Shown: one piece after another, positions 44,455-57,700 of the stretch | Layout of the letters: each line of letters starts with the position of its first letter | Numbering within the stretch: the stretch's first letter is position 1 | IMG/VR virus record: IMGVR_UViG_3300025057_000003 | Coordinates: 1 to 64,000 of that record | From: a virus | DNA: 64,000 nucleotides | Direction: 5' to 3' (one strand) | Program-made: the position numbers and the translations under genes | Notes under the pieces: model-generated | Seen by the model: the letters and a program-made list of their open reading frames with translations, nothing else | Told to the model about the DNA's origin: nothing | Database searches by the model: none

Positions 44455-47400
44455 ATGCCTAAAGTTAAAAACAGTAAACATAGGGTTGAGGTAACTTTAC
44501 CTGATGGATTTCAATTAGTAGATGGCAAACTAGTTAAAAAAGGACATGGTGGTCATGTTACCGGTGATCAATATGAGTATGGGTTAACTACATTTAATCC
44601 ACATGCTGGTGAATCTATGGGCCCAAAAGATACAGATGTAAAGTATAGCTTATCATCTGTACCTAGAGATATAGCTAATATAGAAGCTGAAGGTGGTGAA
44701 ACTGTTTTAACTGATTTAAATAATGATGGTCAGTTTGGTCTTTATGATATAGTTGGCCCTAGACATTCTAGCGGTGGTGTACCAATGTTACTACCAGAAC
44801 AATCATTTATTTTTTCTGATACCCAGGCAATGAAAATGGGTAAAGGTATGTTAGCAGAACATGGAATTCAGTCTAGAAAGAAGATGACTCCTGCTAAAGT
44901 ATCTAAACAATATAACTTAAATAAATATTACGGTATTCTAAATGATGAGTATGCAGATAAGATACAAGCTAATACAGCAGATCTTATGTTGCAGAAAAAC
45001 AAAGAAGGTTTATCTAAGTTAGCTTTTCAATCAGAGATGATGAAAGGATTTGAGGAAGGCGTACCTTTAGCCGCATATCCTTATATACAATCTATAGGTA
45101 TGGACCCATTTGAGTTTGCTCAAAAAATGGAAGGCATGCAGCAAGGTTCTGGTGATCAGCAAGCTCAACCAATGAATGAAGCAGATGCTCAAGCAATGAG
45201 TGCAATGGCTGCCTATGGTAGAGAATTAAATCAAGCTCAGTTTGGCTATGGTAACATTGGCGGAATGGGTTTTGATAATTATAGAAATTTCAATCAAGTA
45301 TTTGGTGAAGATATGGTACGTCCTAATATAAGGAGTGCTTATATGCCAATGAATCTTAATATGAAAGGGAATGCTATTGGTGCATTTAACAATCTTGTAG
45401 AAGGCGCTGGTAGATTATTTAGTAAGCAAGATGAAGATGGAGATGGTTTAGCTGATGGTGCTTTTAGAGATTTAAAAGCTAAAACTAATAGATATAGAGA
45501 TACTCATAAATTCTTAAAAGGTAAGACTACAGAGGGAATGGAGAATATGGGTGATAAAACTATGCTAAAGTATAATCCTGAAACAATGGGATATGATGTC
45601 CAGTATAATGATCCTAGATATCAATCTAATGTAAAAACGGGAGATATCTTTACAGAGAAAAGCAAGCGTAAACTAATGCATGCACCTGATCTAGAAGGCT
45701 ACAAGTCATTTAATGAAATGCAAAAAGAAATGTCAGGTTTATCTGATGATCAAAAAGACCAAATGAGATATATGGGTGAAAGCCTAACTGATTTTCAAAA
45801 CGAAAAGGTAAATATGCCAAAAGGGATGCAGTTTGGAATGGATGCTAGCGGAGGTATTGGATACTATGATGCGGGAGCAACTTTACCTGAAGGAAGTCAA
45901 GAGCGTATTAACGAAATGATGATGACAGGTAGTTATAATAAAAGACTTGGTGGAGGATTAAGAAAAGCTCAATTTGGAAACTTTGATTTTACACAATTAC
46001 CACCAGAGCTTGCAAAATATTTTCCTAATCAATCACAACAAGATTTTGGCCCTATGGGTCCTACACCGTATCAGCAAAAAATGATGAATCAAGCTGAGCA
46101 AATTAAGAATGATCCTGCAAGTTTTTTCCAAAACTTTAACCCGCAAACATTTGGTCAAACTGATGACTATGCTAATGTACAAAGTTTAGGTCCAGATCTT
46201 AAACTACAACAAGATGTTAAAAATAGAAATGAAGTAACTCCAGAAGATCCAGATCCACGAAATGCAGGAGAAAAATTAGCAGGAGGTATAAATAGAATGA
46301 TGAATAGCCCTCTTATGAATGCATTTGGTGAAGGTTCTGTTTTTGCAACTAAAGGTGCTGACTTTATAAATGAGATGGCAAAAAATAGAAAAAGAAAAAG
46401 AGCTGAGAATGATCTGCAGAGGATGACTATGGCAGATAATCAGTTTGGTATATCAGAGCCGGGTATATTATCTCAAGGTACTTATGATGAGAATACTGGT
46501 GATGTATTTTCAATTATGCAAGGTGTTTCTCCATTTGGAGGAAATGCTTCTTACTATGGTAAGCATGGTTTTGAAATACCTATGTTGCAAGATGGAGGAG
46601 AACCATCTTGGAAAGTAGGTGATGAGCTAACTGGAGGTACTGATGCTTGGACTGATTGGTATATGTCAGATGAGAATAAAGACGGAAGAAAGAAAAGATA
46701 TGAAACTTACGTATTCTTAAAAGAAGCTCAGGCAAAAAAGCAAGGAAAGACGTTTGATAAAAGCAAGCTTCCTACAGAAGAAGAATTTCATGATACTTAT
46801 GTAAGAGCTCAGAAACAAATCAATGCTATACAAAACTTTGATTTTGGTGATCCAGATTATTTAAAAAGAACAGATTGGGATTCTTCATGGGAGTTTGATC
46901 CTAAGTATAAGAATGCTAAACAAGCTTTAAAAGCTGGAGCAGCAACAAAAAGAGGTCAAAACTTTAGATATAAAGATGCAATTAAACAAATCAATGATAA
47001 GATTAAACAAGATGCTAAGGTAAACAATCCCGATATCACTGATGAAGAATTAAATAAACTTTTATTTAAAGAGTTAGATGACGCAGGAATTAGAATATTC
47101 CAAACAGGATATCAAGCTGGTCAAATAATGAATGTAGCAGATAATGATGAGTTTCTAAAGTTTATTCAGTCTGGTATTGATGATGACACATTTACATGGA
47201 ATGGTGTAACTTATACTATATCTCCTGAAGATGCAGCATTTGGTAATACAACTGTAGGTCAAAGAGAACAAACTACTGTACCTATATATCCTTGTAAACC
47301 TTGTCCTGATGGACCAGATAAAGGAAAAGTTCCTGAAAGAGATGAGGATGGTAATTGCCCTTGTGGTGATTGTCCTACATGTCCAGAAGGTAAAGTTCCC

Positions 47401-48342
47401 GGACTGCCAACTGAATCTGAACCATGTCCTTGTCAAGACGCACGAAAAATTGAAGAGCCTGATGATCCAGAAATGGCGGCTCCTCCTGAAATGACACCAT
47501 GGATTCAAGATCTAATTAAGACAGAAGCTATTGCAAATAGAGAAAGAGATATGTTCTTTCCATGGGAACCTGCAGTTAGAAGATCTAACTTAGAAGTAAT
47601 GTTAGAAGATCCTAACAGAGCAATTAATGCAGCTAATGCTCAATATGCAGCTTCTGCCCAAGCTCTTGGTGCTTTTGGAGGTAAGAATCAATTAGCAGCA
47701 AATTTATCTGGAATGGCTGGACAAGCTGCAGATAATGTTGCAAATATAATTGCTGGTGTAAATGCAAGAAATGTTGCAAGTGTTAACCGAGCTAATGAGG
47801 TTAATCAAAACATAGAAATGCAACTTAATCAATTAGAGGATGCAAGTAAAGTTAGACAGTATGATAATACTCAAAAAGTTCTACAAACATATATGGATGA
47901 AAAGAACTTTGATAGAGAACAATACGCAGATGCTATAGCTAATACAATTACAAATATGGCTAACACATATAATGTAAATCAAATGTATGACTACTTTAAT
48001 ATTGATCCACTAAGAGGAGGTGTTGTAGGTCAAGTAGGTGCTAAAGCATTCCAACCTACTCCAGAACAAGATGAGTGGGCATTTATGGATGATTGGATGG
48101 AAGCAACTAAAAGAGCTAAAACAATGGGTCTTGTAAATAAAGAGGGGAATGTTGATCCTGCAGTTATACAAGGAATACTTCAATCAAAAAGTGGTCAGCG
48201 TAACTATGCAGATCCAAGAGAAGAAGCATGGAGACAGCAGTATAGAAACTATATGGCCGGAGCTCAGACAAGAAAAACAGGTGGTCAACCTGAGATGAAG
48301 AAATGGGCTAGTCCATTTTATACAGGGAAGATGGGAGTATAA
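44455..48342 (+). CDS. giant conserved cargo protein, crAss-like
   Basis: A 1295-residue protein. Its first 220 residues follow a block I recall as common to crAss-like virion proteins: NIEAEGGETVLTDLNNDGQF, then GPRHSSGGVPMLLPEQSFIF, then KVSKQYNLNKYYGILNDEYA. The middle is Met/Gln-rich. A Cys-Pro region at about 950-1000 (CKPCPDGPDKGK, CPCGDCPTCPEG) may bind metal. The C-terminal 300 residues are helical, including a stretch with repeated Ala/Asn (about 1050-1120). It carries double-Gly motifs (KHGGEV-like KGHGGHV, LQDGGEP, RKTGGQP). ATG 44455 is chosen over an upstream GTG, since the previous stop lies between. No enzyme motif was seen. Confidence 0.78.
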   Translation: MPKVKNSKHRVEVTLPDGFQLVDGKLVKKGHGGHVTGDQYEYGLTTFNPHAGESMGPKDTDVKYSLSSVPRDIANIEAEGGETVLTDLNNDGQFGLYDIVGPRHSSGGVPMLLPEQSFIFSDTQAMKMGKGMLAEHGIQSRKKMTPAKVSKQYNLNKYYGILNDEYADKIQANTADLMLQKNKEGLSKLAFQSEMMKGFEEGVPLAAYPYIQSIGMDPFEFAQKMEGMQQGSGDQQAQPMNEADAQAMSAMAAYGRELNQAQFGYGNIGGMGFDNYRNFNQVFGEDMVRPNIRSAYMPMNLNMKGNAIGAFNNLVEGAGRLFSKQDEDGDGLADGAFRDLKAKTNRYRDTHKFLKGKTTEGMENMGDKTMLKYNPETMGYDVQYNDPRYQSNVKTGDIFTEKSKRKLMHAPDLEGYKSFNEMQKEMSGLSDDQKDQMRYMGESLTDFQNEKVNMPKGMQFGMDASGGIGYYDAGATLPEGSQERINEMMMTGSYNKRLGGGLRKAQFGNFDFTQLPPELAKYFPNQSQQDFGPMGPTPYQQKMMNQAEQIKNDPASFFQNFNPQTFGQTDDYANVQSLGPDLKLQQDVKNRNEVTPEDPDPRNAGEKLAGGINRMMNSPLMNAFGEGSVFATKGADFINEMAKNRKRKRAENDLQRMTMADNQFGISEPGILSQGTYDENTGDVFSIMQGVSPFGGNASYYGKHGFEIPMLQDGGEPSWKVGDELTGGTDAWTDWYMSDENKDGRKKRYETYVFLKEAQAKKQGKTFDKSKLPTEEEFHDTYVRAQKQINAIQNFDFGDPDYLKRTDWDSSWEFDPKYKNAKQALKAGAATKRGQNFRYKDAIKQINDKIKQDAKVNNPDITDEELNKLLFKELDDAGIRIFQTGYQAGQIMNVADNDEFLKFIQSGIDDDTFTWNGVTYTISPEDAAFGNTTVGQREQTTVPIYPCKPCPDGPDKGKVPERDEDGNCPCGDCPTCPEGKVPGLPTESEPCPCQDARKIEEPDDPEMAAPPEMTPWIQDLIKTEAIANRERDMFFPWEPAVRRSNLEVMLEDPNRAINAANAQYAASAQALGAFGGKNQLAANLSGMAGQAADNVANIIAGVNARNVASVNRANEVNQNIEMQLNQLEDASKVRQYDNTQKVLQTYMDEKNFDREQYADAIANTITNMANTYNVNQMYDYFNIDPLRGGVVGQVGAKAFQPTPEQDEWAFMDDWMEATKRAKTMGLVNKEGNVDPAVIQGILQSKSGQRNYADPREEAWRQQYRNYMAGAQTRKTGGQPEMKKWASPFYTGKMGV

Positions 48343-48401
48343 ACTTTAAAAGTGTTTTTAATTTGCTTTTTAAACTTATCAAATTTCATTAATTTAGTAC
48401 T

Positions 48402-51400
48402 ATGGCAACGTATATACCAGGAGTAGGAAGTTATTTACCAGAATTTAAACCGTTTACACCGGACTATAAATTCTTGTCTAATGTTTTAGATACAAAGACT
48501 ACAAAGTATGAAACTAACTTTAAAGCATTAAATGATGTTTACAGTAAAGTTGTATATGGTAATCTTTCTAGAAAAGATACTCAGGAGATGCGTGATCAGT
48601 ACGCTGAAAGCTTAGCACCTAAACTTCAACAAATTGCAGGATCTGATTTATCAATGGCTCAAAATGTTGAAGCAGCTAAAGGTTTATTCAGACCTTTCTT
48701 TGAAGAAGATCTTATTGTTAAAGATCTAGCTATGACTAAGAAGTATAGGAATGAAATGCAATATGCCGACATGCTTAAGAATTCTACAGTAAAAGAAGAA
48801 AGAGAAAAGTACTGGCAAACTGGTGTTCAAAAGATGCAATATGAAATGCAAGATTTTGTTGATGCACAAGAGGATAAAGCATTGCGAATGGGAATGATTC
48901 AATATACTCCTGATTCAGACTTGTATCAAATGGCCATGAATTATTTAAATGAATCTGAACTTGGTACAGATGTAATTACAGAAATATCTGAAAATGGTGA
49001 GTGGATGATCCATAGAAAGAATGGAGATTTAATAACTAATGAAGCTTTAACTATGGTGCAAAAGGCACTTAAGGATGATCCAATGGTTGTTAATGCTTAT
49101 CATGCTGCAGAATTTGTTAAGTCAAGACAATATGCGGACCAAGGTATCAAAGAAGGCAGATTTCAAACAATTGATCAAGGTCAACATGAATGGGCTACAA
49201 ATAAAATTGCGGAGATTGAAGCTGAAATAGAAAAAAGAAAAGCAGCATTAGAATCTCAAAAGAAGAAAGCAGAAGAAAAAAATACAGCTTGGCAAAATGC
49301 GCAAAAGCAAAACGGCATTATAAAAGGAAGTGAAGAAGAAAAATTAAAGAATAGCAATAAATCTGATTTAGAGGCATTACGAGAAAGGCTTAATGAATTA
49401 AATCTTTTAGAAGCAGATCAACCTGAATCAGAAAAAAAGTTTAAGACTACGGGTGAATATGATCCTGCAGATACACAATCTCTACTATACAGAGCATATG
49501 GTTTAAGCATGAACTATAACATGGAATCAGATTTACAGGCTGCGGCTTTAAACTATTCTAAGAAGGACGCAATGGTAAAACTAGAGGCCAATGAATATGC
49601 AGTGCTAGCAAAAAGGCATAAATATGATATGGATAAACTTGCAGCTCAGCATGAGTATAAGAAGAGAGAGATGCAAATCAAAGATGCATATGATAAACAA
49701 AATATTGCATTAAAAGCTCAACTTGAAGCTGAGGCTTCTGGTATAGATAAGTTGGATGGTTTAGGTTCTGATGTAATAACTGGAGAAGATGGAACTGTAA
49801 GAGGCGGTTACACAAATGAAGATGGAGAGTTTGAGATGGACGGAGATTATATAGATAATCAAAAAGGCGGAATTGCAGATAGACAACAAGAAGTTAATGC
49901 CTCAAAAGTCAACTTCTTAATTAAAAATTTAGAAAAACAAAAAGATCAAACTAATAGCGGATCAGGTTTACTTAAGTTTGGAAACTTAGAACCAATGACT
50001 TCTCAACAACTCCAAAAATTATTAATAACTGATGGGAAGTTAAATGATAAATATAAAGGTGAGTTTAATAAAGCATTTGAAAGTCTTTCTAAAAATATAA
50101 GAGATATTGATCCAACGGTTGAAGCATTTGCGGATGGTTCACCATTATATTTTACTCAAGGAAATGAAGCTGCTGAATATGCTGCATTACGTAGTGAGTT
50201 AGATAATATAGAAAGTACAGAACTTCAACTTAATCATGCTTTAGAACAGTTATATAAAACTTCTAAAAGCAATCTAGATATAGCTATTACAACTAACTTT
50301 GATACTGACTATGATGAGGAAACTCAAGAGTTACTTCAAAAAGCAGTTATGGAATATGGCGCTCCTTCATTGTTTTATACAAATGAGAATGGCGTTGTTG
50401 ATATGTATGATGAAGATGAATACTTAGATGTATTTGCTGAATGGTCTAAAAAGAATGGAAATAAAGTATCTATAAAAGATACAAAGTATGATGATACTGC
50501 TTGGTATACAGGACGTGGTTCTGAAAGAATGGCTGTTGGTGATACCTGGGCAGGTTTAGGTCATGGTAAAAGTGAGACTATTACGTATGAAACTAGAAGA
50601 GTAAGTGATGGTCTTGGTGGAGCTTATATGCAGGTTCCTGTTAAAAGGTTAGGCTCTACTTTAGAATGGCAAAGAGATATATCTGATACACAAGCCCGTG
50701 ATTTTTATTCATCAATGAAAGAACTAAGCAACTTAGCTATTAGAGGAAAGCTTGAGTCTGTTCAAACAGTTACAGATAAAAAAGGAGATCTTGCCTCAGT
50801 TGGTAATAAGTTTGATGTATATGATGTTGAGCAAGCATTACGCGGGGTTGATAAAGCTAATATGACTGCAGGTGAAATAATGAATGTTCCTGCATATAGA
50901 GTCCTACTAGATCCAAGGGCTGTTACAGATGATGCTGCAATGTTTATAAAAGAAATAGATAAACTTGTCAATCAAAAAATGACAGAGCAAATGACATTTG
51001 GTGAGTATGCTTTTAATGAAGCATCTAAAGAAAGTAGTTATTGGGATGATGCAGATATAATTTCAGATAAAAATAATGATGATATGTTTAATTACGACAA
51101 AGCAGAACCTTTACTTAAACAGTATATAAGAGACCTTACAAAAAGAAGAAGCACAGATAGTAAATCAGTATCAGATTATCCAATAGCTGAAATTACATAC
51201 TATCCGTCATGGACTTCAAATAATAAAGAAGAAATGAATTCTCCTTATGCTGGATATGAAATTGAATTTAGTGAGGAGTATTTAGATGGTTTAAGAAAAG
51301 AAGGAGGTCTTTTGCACAACGTTAAAGGAAACAAGCTTAGTATCATTATAGATAGAGAGCAAGATCAAAATCCTAGAAAACTAGGTAAAATGAATTATTC

Positions 51401-51761
51401 ATATGTTGCATCTTCAATAGCAACTAGTGATGATGCAAGCTTCACACGATCTATTCCAAATGGTGGTTCATTTTCTATTTTCCAAGGTGTAGATGGTCAG
51501 TATAATATTAAAACTCAATTGTTGCAGTGGGATAATGAACAAGGTAAATTTATGTCTAGCGTCTTTGTTAAAGCAATGGAAGATGATAGGGGTGTTCCAA
51601 TAACTCAAGCCAATAGAAATTACTTAGATTTTTATATGAATCAATTTTTATATGAATTTGAAAAAATTGGAACTAGCCAAACAGATTTAAAAAATGCTTG
51701 GAAGAAAGCTAATCCTACTGCTTTAGTTGAAGAACCAGAAATGTTATTTGCAAATAATTAA
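48402..51761 (+). CDS. giant conserved cargo protein, helical
   Basis: A 1119-residue, mainly alpha-helical, charged protein beginning MATYIPGVGSYLPEFKPFTP, an N-terminus I recall from ejected cargo proteins of crAss-like phages. Long coiled coils lie at about residues 270-345 and 395-450 (KIAEIEAEIEKRKAALESQK; HKYDMDKLAAQHEYKKREMQ). The second half has mixed strands and ends in a soluble tail. No Cys domain, peptidase motif or membrane segment was seen. It lies just before the virion polymerase gene, with a four-base gap between stop and ATG, so the two should be co-expressed and co-packaged. Confidence 0.78.
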   Translation: MATYIPGVGSYLPEFKPFTPDYKFLSNVLDTKTTKYETNFKALNDVYSKVVYGNLSRKDTQEMRDQYAESLAPKLQQIAGSDLSMAQNVEAAKGLFRPFFEEDLIVKDLAMTKKYRNEMQYADMLKNSTVKEEREKYWQTGVQKMQYEMQDFVDAQEDKALRMGMIQYTPDSDLYQMAMNYLNESELGTDVITEISENGEWMIHRKNGDLITNEALTMVQKALKDDPMVVNAYHAAEFVKSRQYADQGIKEGRFQTIDQGQHEWATNKIAEIEAEIEKRKAALESQKKKAEEKNTAWQNAQKQNGIIKGSEEEKLKNSNKSDLEALRERLNELNLLEADQPESEKKFKTTGEYDPADTQSLLYRAYGLSMNYNMESDLQAAALNYSKKDAMVKLEANEYAVLAKRHKYDMDKLAAQHEYKKREMQIKDAYDKQNIALKAQLEAEASGIDKLDGLGSDVITGEDGTVRGGYTNEDGEFEMDGDYIDNQKGGIADRQQEVNASKVNFLIKNLEKQKDQTNSGSGLLKFGNLEPMTSQQLQKLLITDGKLNDKYKGEFNKAFESLSKNIRDIDPTVEAFADGSPLYFTQGNEAAEYAALRSELDNIESTELQLNHALEQLYKTSKSNLDIAITTNFDTDYDEETQELLQKAVMEYGAPSLFYTNENGVVDMYDEDEYLDVFAEWSKKNGNKVSIKDTKYDDTAWYTGRGSERMAVGDTWAGLGHGKSETITYETRRVSDGLGGAYMQVPVKRLGSTLEWQRDISDTQARDFYSSMKELSNLAIRGKLESVQTVTDKKGDLASVGNKFDVYDVEQALRGVDKANMTAGEIMNVPAYRVLLDPRAVTDDAAMFIKEIDKLVNQKMTEQMTFGEYAFNEASKESSYWDDADIISDKNNDDMFNYDKAEPLLKQYIRDLTKRRSTDSKSVSDYPIAEITYYPSWTSNNKEEMNSPYAGYEIEFSEEYLDGLRKEGGLLHNVKGNKLSIIIDREQDQNPRKLGKMNYSYVASSIATSDDASFTRSIPNGGSFSIFQGVDGQYNIKTQLLQWDNEQGKFMSSVFVKAMEDDRGVPITQANRNYLDFYMNQFLYEFEKIGTSQTDLKNAWKKANPTALVEEPEMLFANN

Positions 51762-51765
51762 ACAT

Positions 51766-54700
51766 ATGTCAAATTTAGATAATACGGTATTTAATAATGA
51801 AATTGCAAATACTCCAGTTGGTGTTCCACCGGATCAGTTTACATTTGAAACAATTTCAGATTTAGAGATACCTGCAGATCTTGAAGCTTTTGATGAAGCT
51901 GTAGATCCGCAGTATCAAGCAATGTTAAACTCTGCTTCAGATGAGATTAACAAAACTATTGCATCTCCGATAGCTAATATGAATAATTTACCTGGTGCGG
52001 CTGGAGGAAGATATAATCCTGCTGCTCAGCAAGAAATACCCTCTCCAGATACAATGGAAGGTAAAATTAGATTATTTCAGAATATTAATAAAAGAACTCC
52101 TCAAATAAGTAAGACGGATAATATATTTGGAGATAATACTGTAAATATAAAAGATCCAACATATTCTGGTATAGCTGCAACGCAGTTTGATAGATATTAT
52201 GCTCATCCTGCTTTTTCTAGATTAGGGTTTCGTCCTTATAGAAATAATGAAGAGTTTTACAATACCCATAGTAGTGGTTGGGAAGATGCTCAACGTATGT
52301 TTGGCCAACTAAATAAACTTATGGGAACTGGTTATCTAAGTTCTTATAGAAGCTGGTTTGAGGATGATGTAATGGATCTTAAGTCTGCTATTGAATATGA
52401 AGACGCTGTAAGAATAGGTAGTTCTAGTAGAGGCGGTTTTGGTGCTGGTCTTAATAACTTTGTATTAAACTCAGGTTATACTTTAGGTATTATTGGTTCA
52501 ATTGCAGTTGAAGAACTTGCAATGTGGGGAGCTACTGTAGCTTTAGGTTTAGCAACTCCTGTTACAGGCGGGGCTTCTGGTGCTGCTGCTGTAGCAACAG
52601 GTACAGCTGCTGCTGCAAGAACTGCATATAATGCTGGCAGATTGGCAAAAGCATTTAGATCTATAGGTCAAAGTTTTAAAATAGGTAAGGCATTTCAGGC
52701 TACAAGAACAATGGTTAACAGCTTTAAGAATATAGATAAAGTAAGAGACTTACATTCAGCTGTTAGAGGAACCGGAAATGTTTTAGGTAAGATACTTGCA
52801 CCTGAAACAGTAAGAGCATTTAAACAATTAAATAGTGCTAAAAAAGCTGGTGAAAATATAACAAACATGGCAAAAGTTTCTAAGACAATTGGAGGCTTTT
52901 ATAGGGATCTTAGATCAATGAACTTTGCTTTGTCTGAAGGTAGAATGGAAGGTGGTTCTGTATATAAAGAACAATGGGAAAAAGAATTTATAATTGCATT
53001 AGATAAAAATAGAGAAGCCGGTTTAGGGGATAACTTATCATATGAGCAACTGCAAGGTGTAAATGAAAGAGCTAAGGCTGCAGCATTAACAACAACATTG
53101 TTTAATGCTCCAGTTATATATTTGTCTAATCAGTTGCTTTTAGGAAATGCCTTTGGTGGATATAAAAGAAGTATAAATCAAATTGCTAGAGAAGGTATTG
53201 AGGGTGCCGCATCTAGAGTTATTAGAGGAAAGGCTGCAACTAAAGTTATAAAAGATACTGTTAAAAAACAAGCAGGAAAGGAAGCTGGAAAGCAAGGTAA
53301 AAGACAAGTACAAAAACAATTATATGAAAGTGTAGAAGATGGTTTTATGAACTGGAGATCTACACTTAAGAAAGTAAAATCAGCTGGTCTAAGAGGCGGT
53401 GCTACTATGGCTGGTGCAGCTGCTCTACGATTTACTGCAAATAATTTATCTGAAGGTATTCAGGAAGTTTATCAAGAAGCCGTAGCAGAAGGTATTAAAG
53501 ATTACTATACTAATTTAGCATTTGATCCTTTAGCTGGAGGATCAGATATGTTTAATGCATCATTAAGTCATGGTATAAAATCACAAATGAGTGCTCAAGG
53601 TTTACATACTTTTGCATCTGGATTTTTCATGAGTACTTTAGTTGGGGGACCTCAAAAATTAATATTCCAAACAATGCCTGAATTGTATCAGGCAACATTT
53701 AACAAGGAACAATATCAAAATTATAAAGCTCAAAAAGAAGCTGAAGTAACTAGAATAGTAGATTCCATGAATGAGTATGGTGATGCACTTGCTCAAGATC
53801 CAACTAATTTATTTGGTCTTGAAAAAATGCAATATGCTACTCAAAAACAAGCAGCAGAAGCAATGGAAGAAGCTCAAGCAAATGATGATTTGATGGGCTT
53901 TATTGACATGAAGGATCATGCTAAGTTCCATAATATGTTTACTTTATTTGAAACTGGGAAAACAGATTTCTTTAAAGAACAGCTTGAAGATTATTTATCA
54001 TTAACAGATCAAGAGTTAGCTGAAGCATTTCCAGATAGAAAAGCAGATGCAAAATCAGGAAAGCTTAGGAATAGTATACAAAATCAGATTACTAAGCTTG
54101 ATAAAATGGAGCAATGGTTTGCTCAAAATAAAGATAAAATTCAAGTTACAGCAAAGCCGGAAAACTTTGAAAAAGGTAGTAGAGAACATCAAGATGAGCA
54201 AATAAAATTTTTAGCGCAAAGACATGCTAAGTATTTATATCTATTTACTAAAGATGGATTTGAAAGAGCTGCAGAAAGAACAGATGCTATATATGAAAAA
54301 CTAGCAACAGATCCTATAATAAAAGATTTAGCTGCAAATGATCTTACAGTATTTTTAACCAAAGATGCTTTACTAACAGAGATTGGACAACTTAAAGGTG
54401 AGGTAGAAATTCTTGGCGATCCAGGTTCAAAACAAGCAAAAAAACAGAAAGAAAAAAAGCTAGCACATTTAGAAAAGATAGCGGATGTACTATACAATGA
54501 AGAATATCTAAATAAAGATGGGAGCTTTGATAAAAGGAGAATTGGAAAACTTATGCCATTAATAGGCGCTTATCTAGATGATGTAGCTAAAACTAGAAAT
54601 GGCTTTGTAGATAATGAAATGCTTTTGGATACTGTTAAGAGTATTATTGATCATAATCATTTAAGTGTTAGACAAGCAATGTATGATAGAGCTCTTAGAG

Positions 54701-57700
54701 TAATGACTGATCCAGCATATCTAGATGATTTGCTTACAGCTGGTAAGTTATATTTTAAATTTGCTTATGAAAATAGAAAGGCTTTATTTAGAGAGGCTAT
54801 TGAAAAATTTATTAATAAGCAAGAGATAAACCAACTCTTAAATGCACTTGCAGATTTAGGTGTATATCCAGATATGGATAGTACAATACTATTTTCACAA
54901 ACAGGAGATCCAAAAGATCTAGGGTCATTTTATAATGCTGAAGGTATAGTAAATAAAGTAGATGATCCAGAGCTATATGAAAAGATTGAAAATGCAATTG
55001 ATATATATAGACAAACTGCAACAGATGCATTAAAAAAAGCTGCAGAAAAAGCCAAGAAAGAAGCTGAAGAAGAAGCTAAAGCTAGAACTGCAGAAAAAGC
55101 ATCAAGTAGTGTTGATCAAATATTAGCAGAAGAAGGTGTAGATGCACCCGAGTCTAAGATTATAGGTAAAACAAAAGAAGAATCCCCTGTATTAGATCAA
55201 ACTCTGCAAAGATTGTTTTCTGAAATGAAGGCTTTAGGTCTTAAAAAAGGCTTTACTATAAATCCATCTTGGGAAAAATTTCTTGAAAGTGATTTAGCCA
55301 AAGAGCATATAACTGCTTATAATGGTCTTAAAAAACTTTGGTATCAAACTCTTACAGCCTTACCGGAAGAAGAGAGAATGAATAGATTTAATAAAGACAT
55401 AGGATTTATTGATTGGTTAAAGCTTCAAGGCACTAATGATCTTGTACAAAAAGTTTTAGCAGAAAGTGCTATTGGTGTTGGTGCTATAAGAATTCAAGCT
55501 TTTATACCAGAAGTAGAAGCTGAAATTAGGTCAGATGAAAAAAGAGAAGTAGATTCAAAAACTAGTGACTCTATCAATATTCAGACTAGATTAATTTTTG
55601 ATCATTCTACAGGAGAACAAACAACAATATTTATTCTTACGGATAAAAACAATAATATAATAGATGAAGAAATTTATACATCAGTAGGTATAGATCCAAT
55701 AAGAGCTAATGCTGGATTCCGTACAAGGAAAGAAGCCAATGATGCAATAAAGCTAATGGCTAATTTAGTTCCTGTAACTGCAAGCTTTACTTTTGATGGT
55801 CAGACTTTAACCTATGCTGATGTTGTAGAAGATATAAATACTAAAAAGAAATATGTTATTATATCAGATGCAAATACAGTTGACAGGTATGGTAATCTTC
55901 TATTAATGAAAATAGAAGATATAGGTAAACTTAATCCCAAACAAGCAATAGCCAAAGCAGTTAAAAGCAAGGAGTTAAATTTATCTGAAGGTGATTTTCA
56001 GAAAAGATTTGCAACGGAACAATTGAATGCTGGCATAGCTTCTTTACCTGCAAATGTTACTAAATTAAACGTAAGAGAAGCTACAAGATTAATTCCTCAT
56101 AGAACTAACTTTGATACAAACTTCCCTGAAAATGAAGAGCTTGCTAGAAGACGTTATGATTTTATAATTAAAAATCTTACACCAGAGCAGTTAAAACAAT
56201 TAAAAGTTAAAGTAAGAGTAAGACCTGATGGTGGGAAAGATATAGGTTATGTTAAGTTTGAAGATAAGGCAGCAAATCCATTTATTAAAAAAACTAGAGC
56301 TCCTTATGATATAGAGATAATAGTTCCTGATGAGATACTTTCACCTATACTTGAAAAATTACCAAAAGAAATTAAAAAACCTGAAGGTAATGCATTAGGT
56401 TATATACCTAACGGTAACGTTGTACTTTTGGATAGAACTAATGGTACTGTTATAAATCCTTTGAGTATTACAGCAGATCAAGTAAAGGATTTATTTGATA
56501 TTACCGGAAGCAGCAAAGAACAAGCTGCTGAAGATATTAAGCAAAATTTTGCAATTCAGTTTACAATTATGAACTCAATTGCAGAAAAGCTAGGAGATTC
56601 TGCAGAAATGGAAATGAGCCTTGAGGATATAGGAGGTGTTAATTTCTTTAGTACTCCAGGAGCAATGTTATTTGATGGGATAGACAAACCTGTAAATGAT
56701 TTAAATATTAGAACGGTTGACGGTCTAACTATTATATTAGAAAATACTAAGCTAAAGAATGGCAAGGTAGCTACTAGATTAATACATAATGGTGAACGCG
56801 GTGAGGGTCCAACACTTCAGAGAAAGATTAAAAATGAAATGGATGCTCAAAATCCTAATTTATATGAGGGAGCTACAGGAACGTCTAGATATACAATGGT
56901 TGTAAAAAGTGCTTCAGGAGTATATTCTTACTTTCCAGTTAAAACACCACCATTATCCGATGAGTCTTTGCAAACTATAGCTGACACTCTTATAAAAAGA
57001 TCTGTAGAAACAGCCAAAGAAAACTTTACTTTAGAAGGCAAGGGAAAAACACAAAAGACAAAACTTAAAAATCTACAATATAATAGTACGTTTAATGCAG
57101 ACTTAAATTCTAATGAGTCACAAGATATTCCTAAATTCTATATTGCAGGTAAACCCGGATATACTTTTGAATTAGCTGTAACAGCAAATGGATCTGTATC
57201 AATTAAAGTTTATGATAGAAAATTACAACAATCTCAATATGTAGGACTTTCTGCAGAAGACGTGGCTACATATGCCGAATCAGAAAACAAAGCAGATTTT
57301 ATAAAAGCATTAATAACTAATTATAATGATTATCTATCTAATCTTGATCCTGAAAAAGTAGATACAAAAAAGAAAGCATTCTTTACAAATCTTAAGAAAA
57401 ATGGTGCATTAAAAGAGAATGCGCTTAAAGAATCTTTTGAAGAGCTTGCTCCAGCTGAAGAAATTTCTGATGCTGTAACAACACAGGTTGGACCTAGTGT
57501 TAGAAAAAAGTCTGCCTTAGTTGCAAATATTAGTGGAGTAGATTCTCAGAATATAAAATCTACACCTATTATATCTAGAACAACTAGTGGTGTATTTACA
57601 CCAAGTGAAAGATTTACAGATGCCCAAGGTAAGCCAATACCTAAAGGGCCTGCTATGACTACATCAACTGAGTCATTAAATATAGCTGGAGAAATTGGAA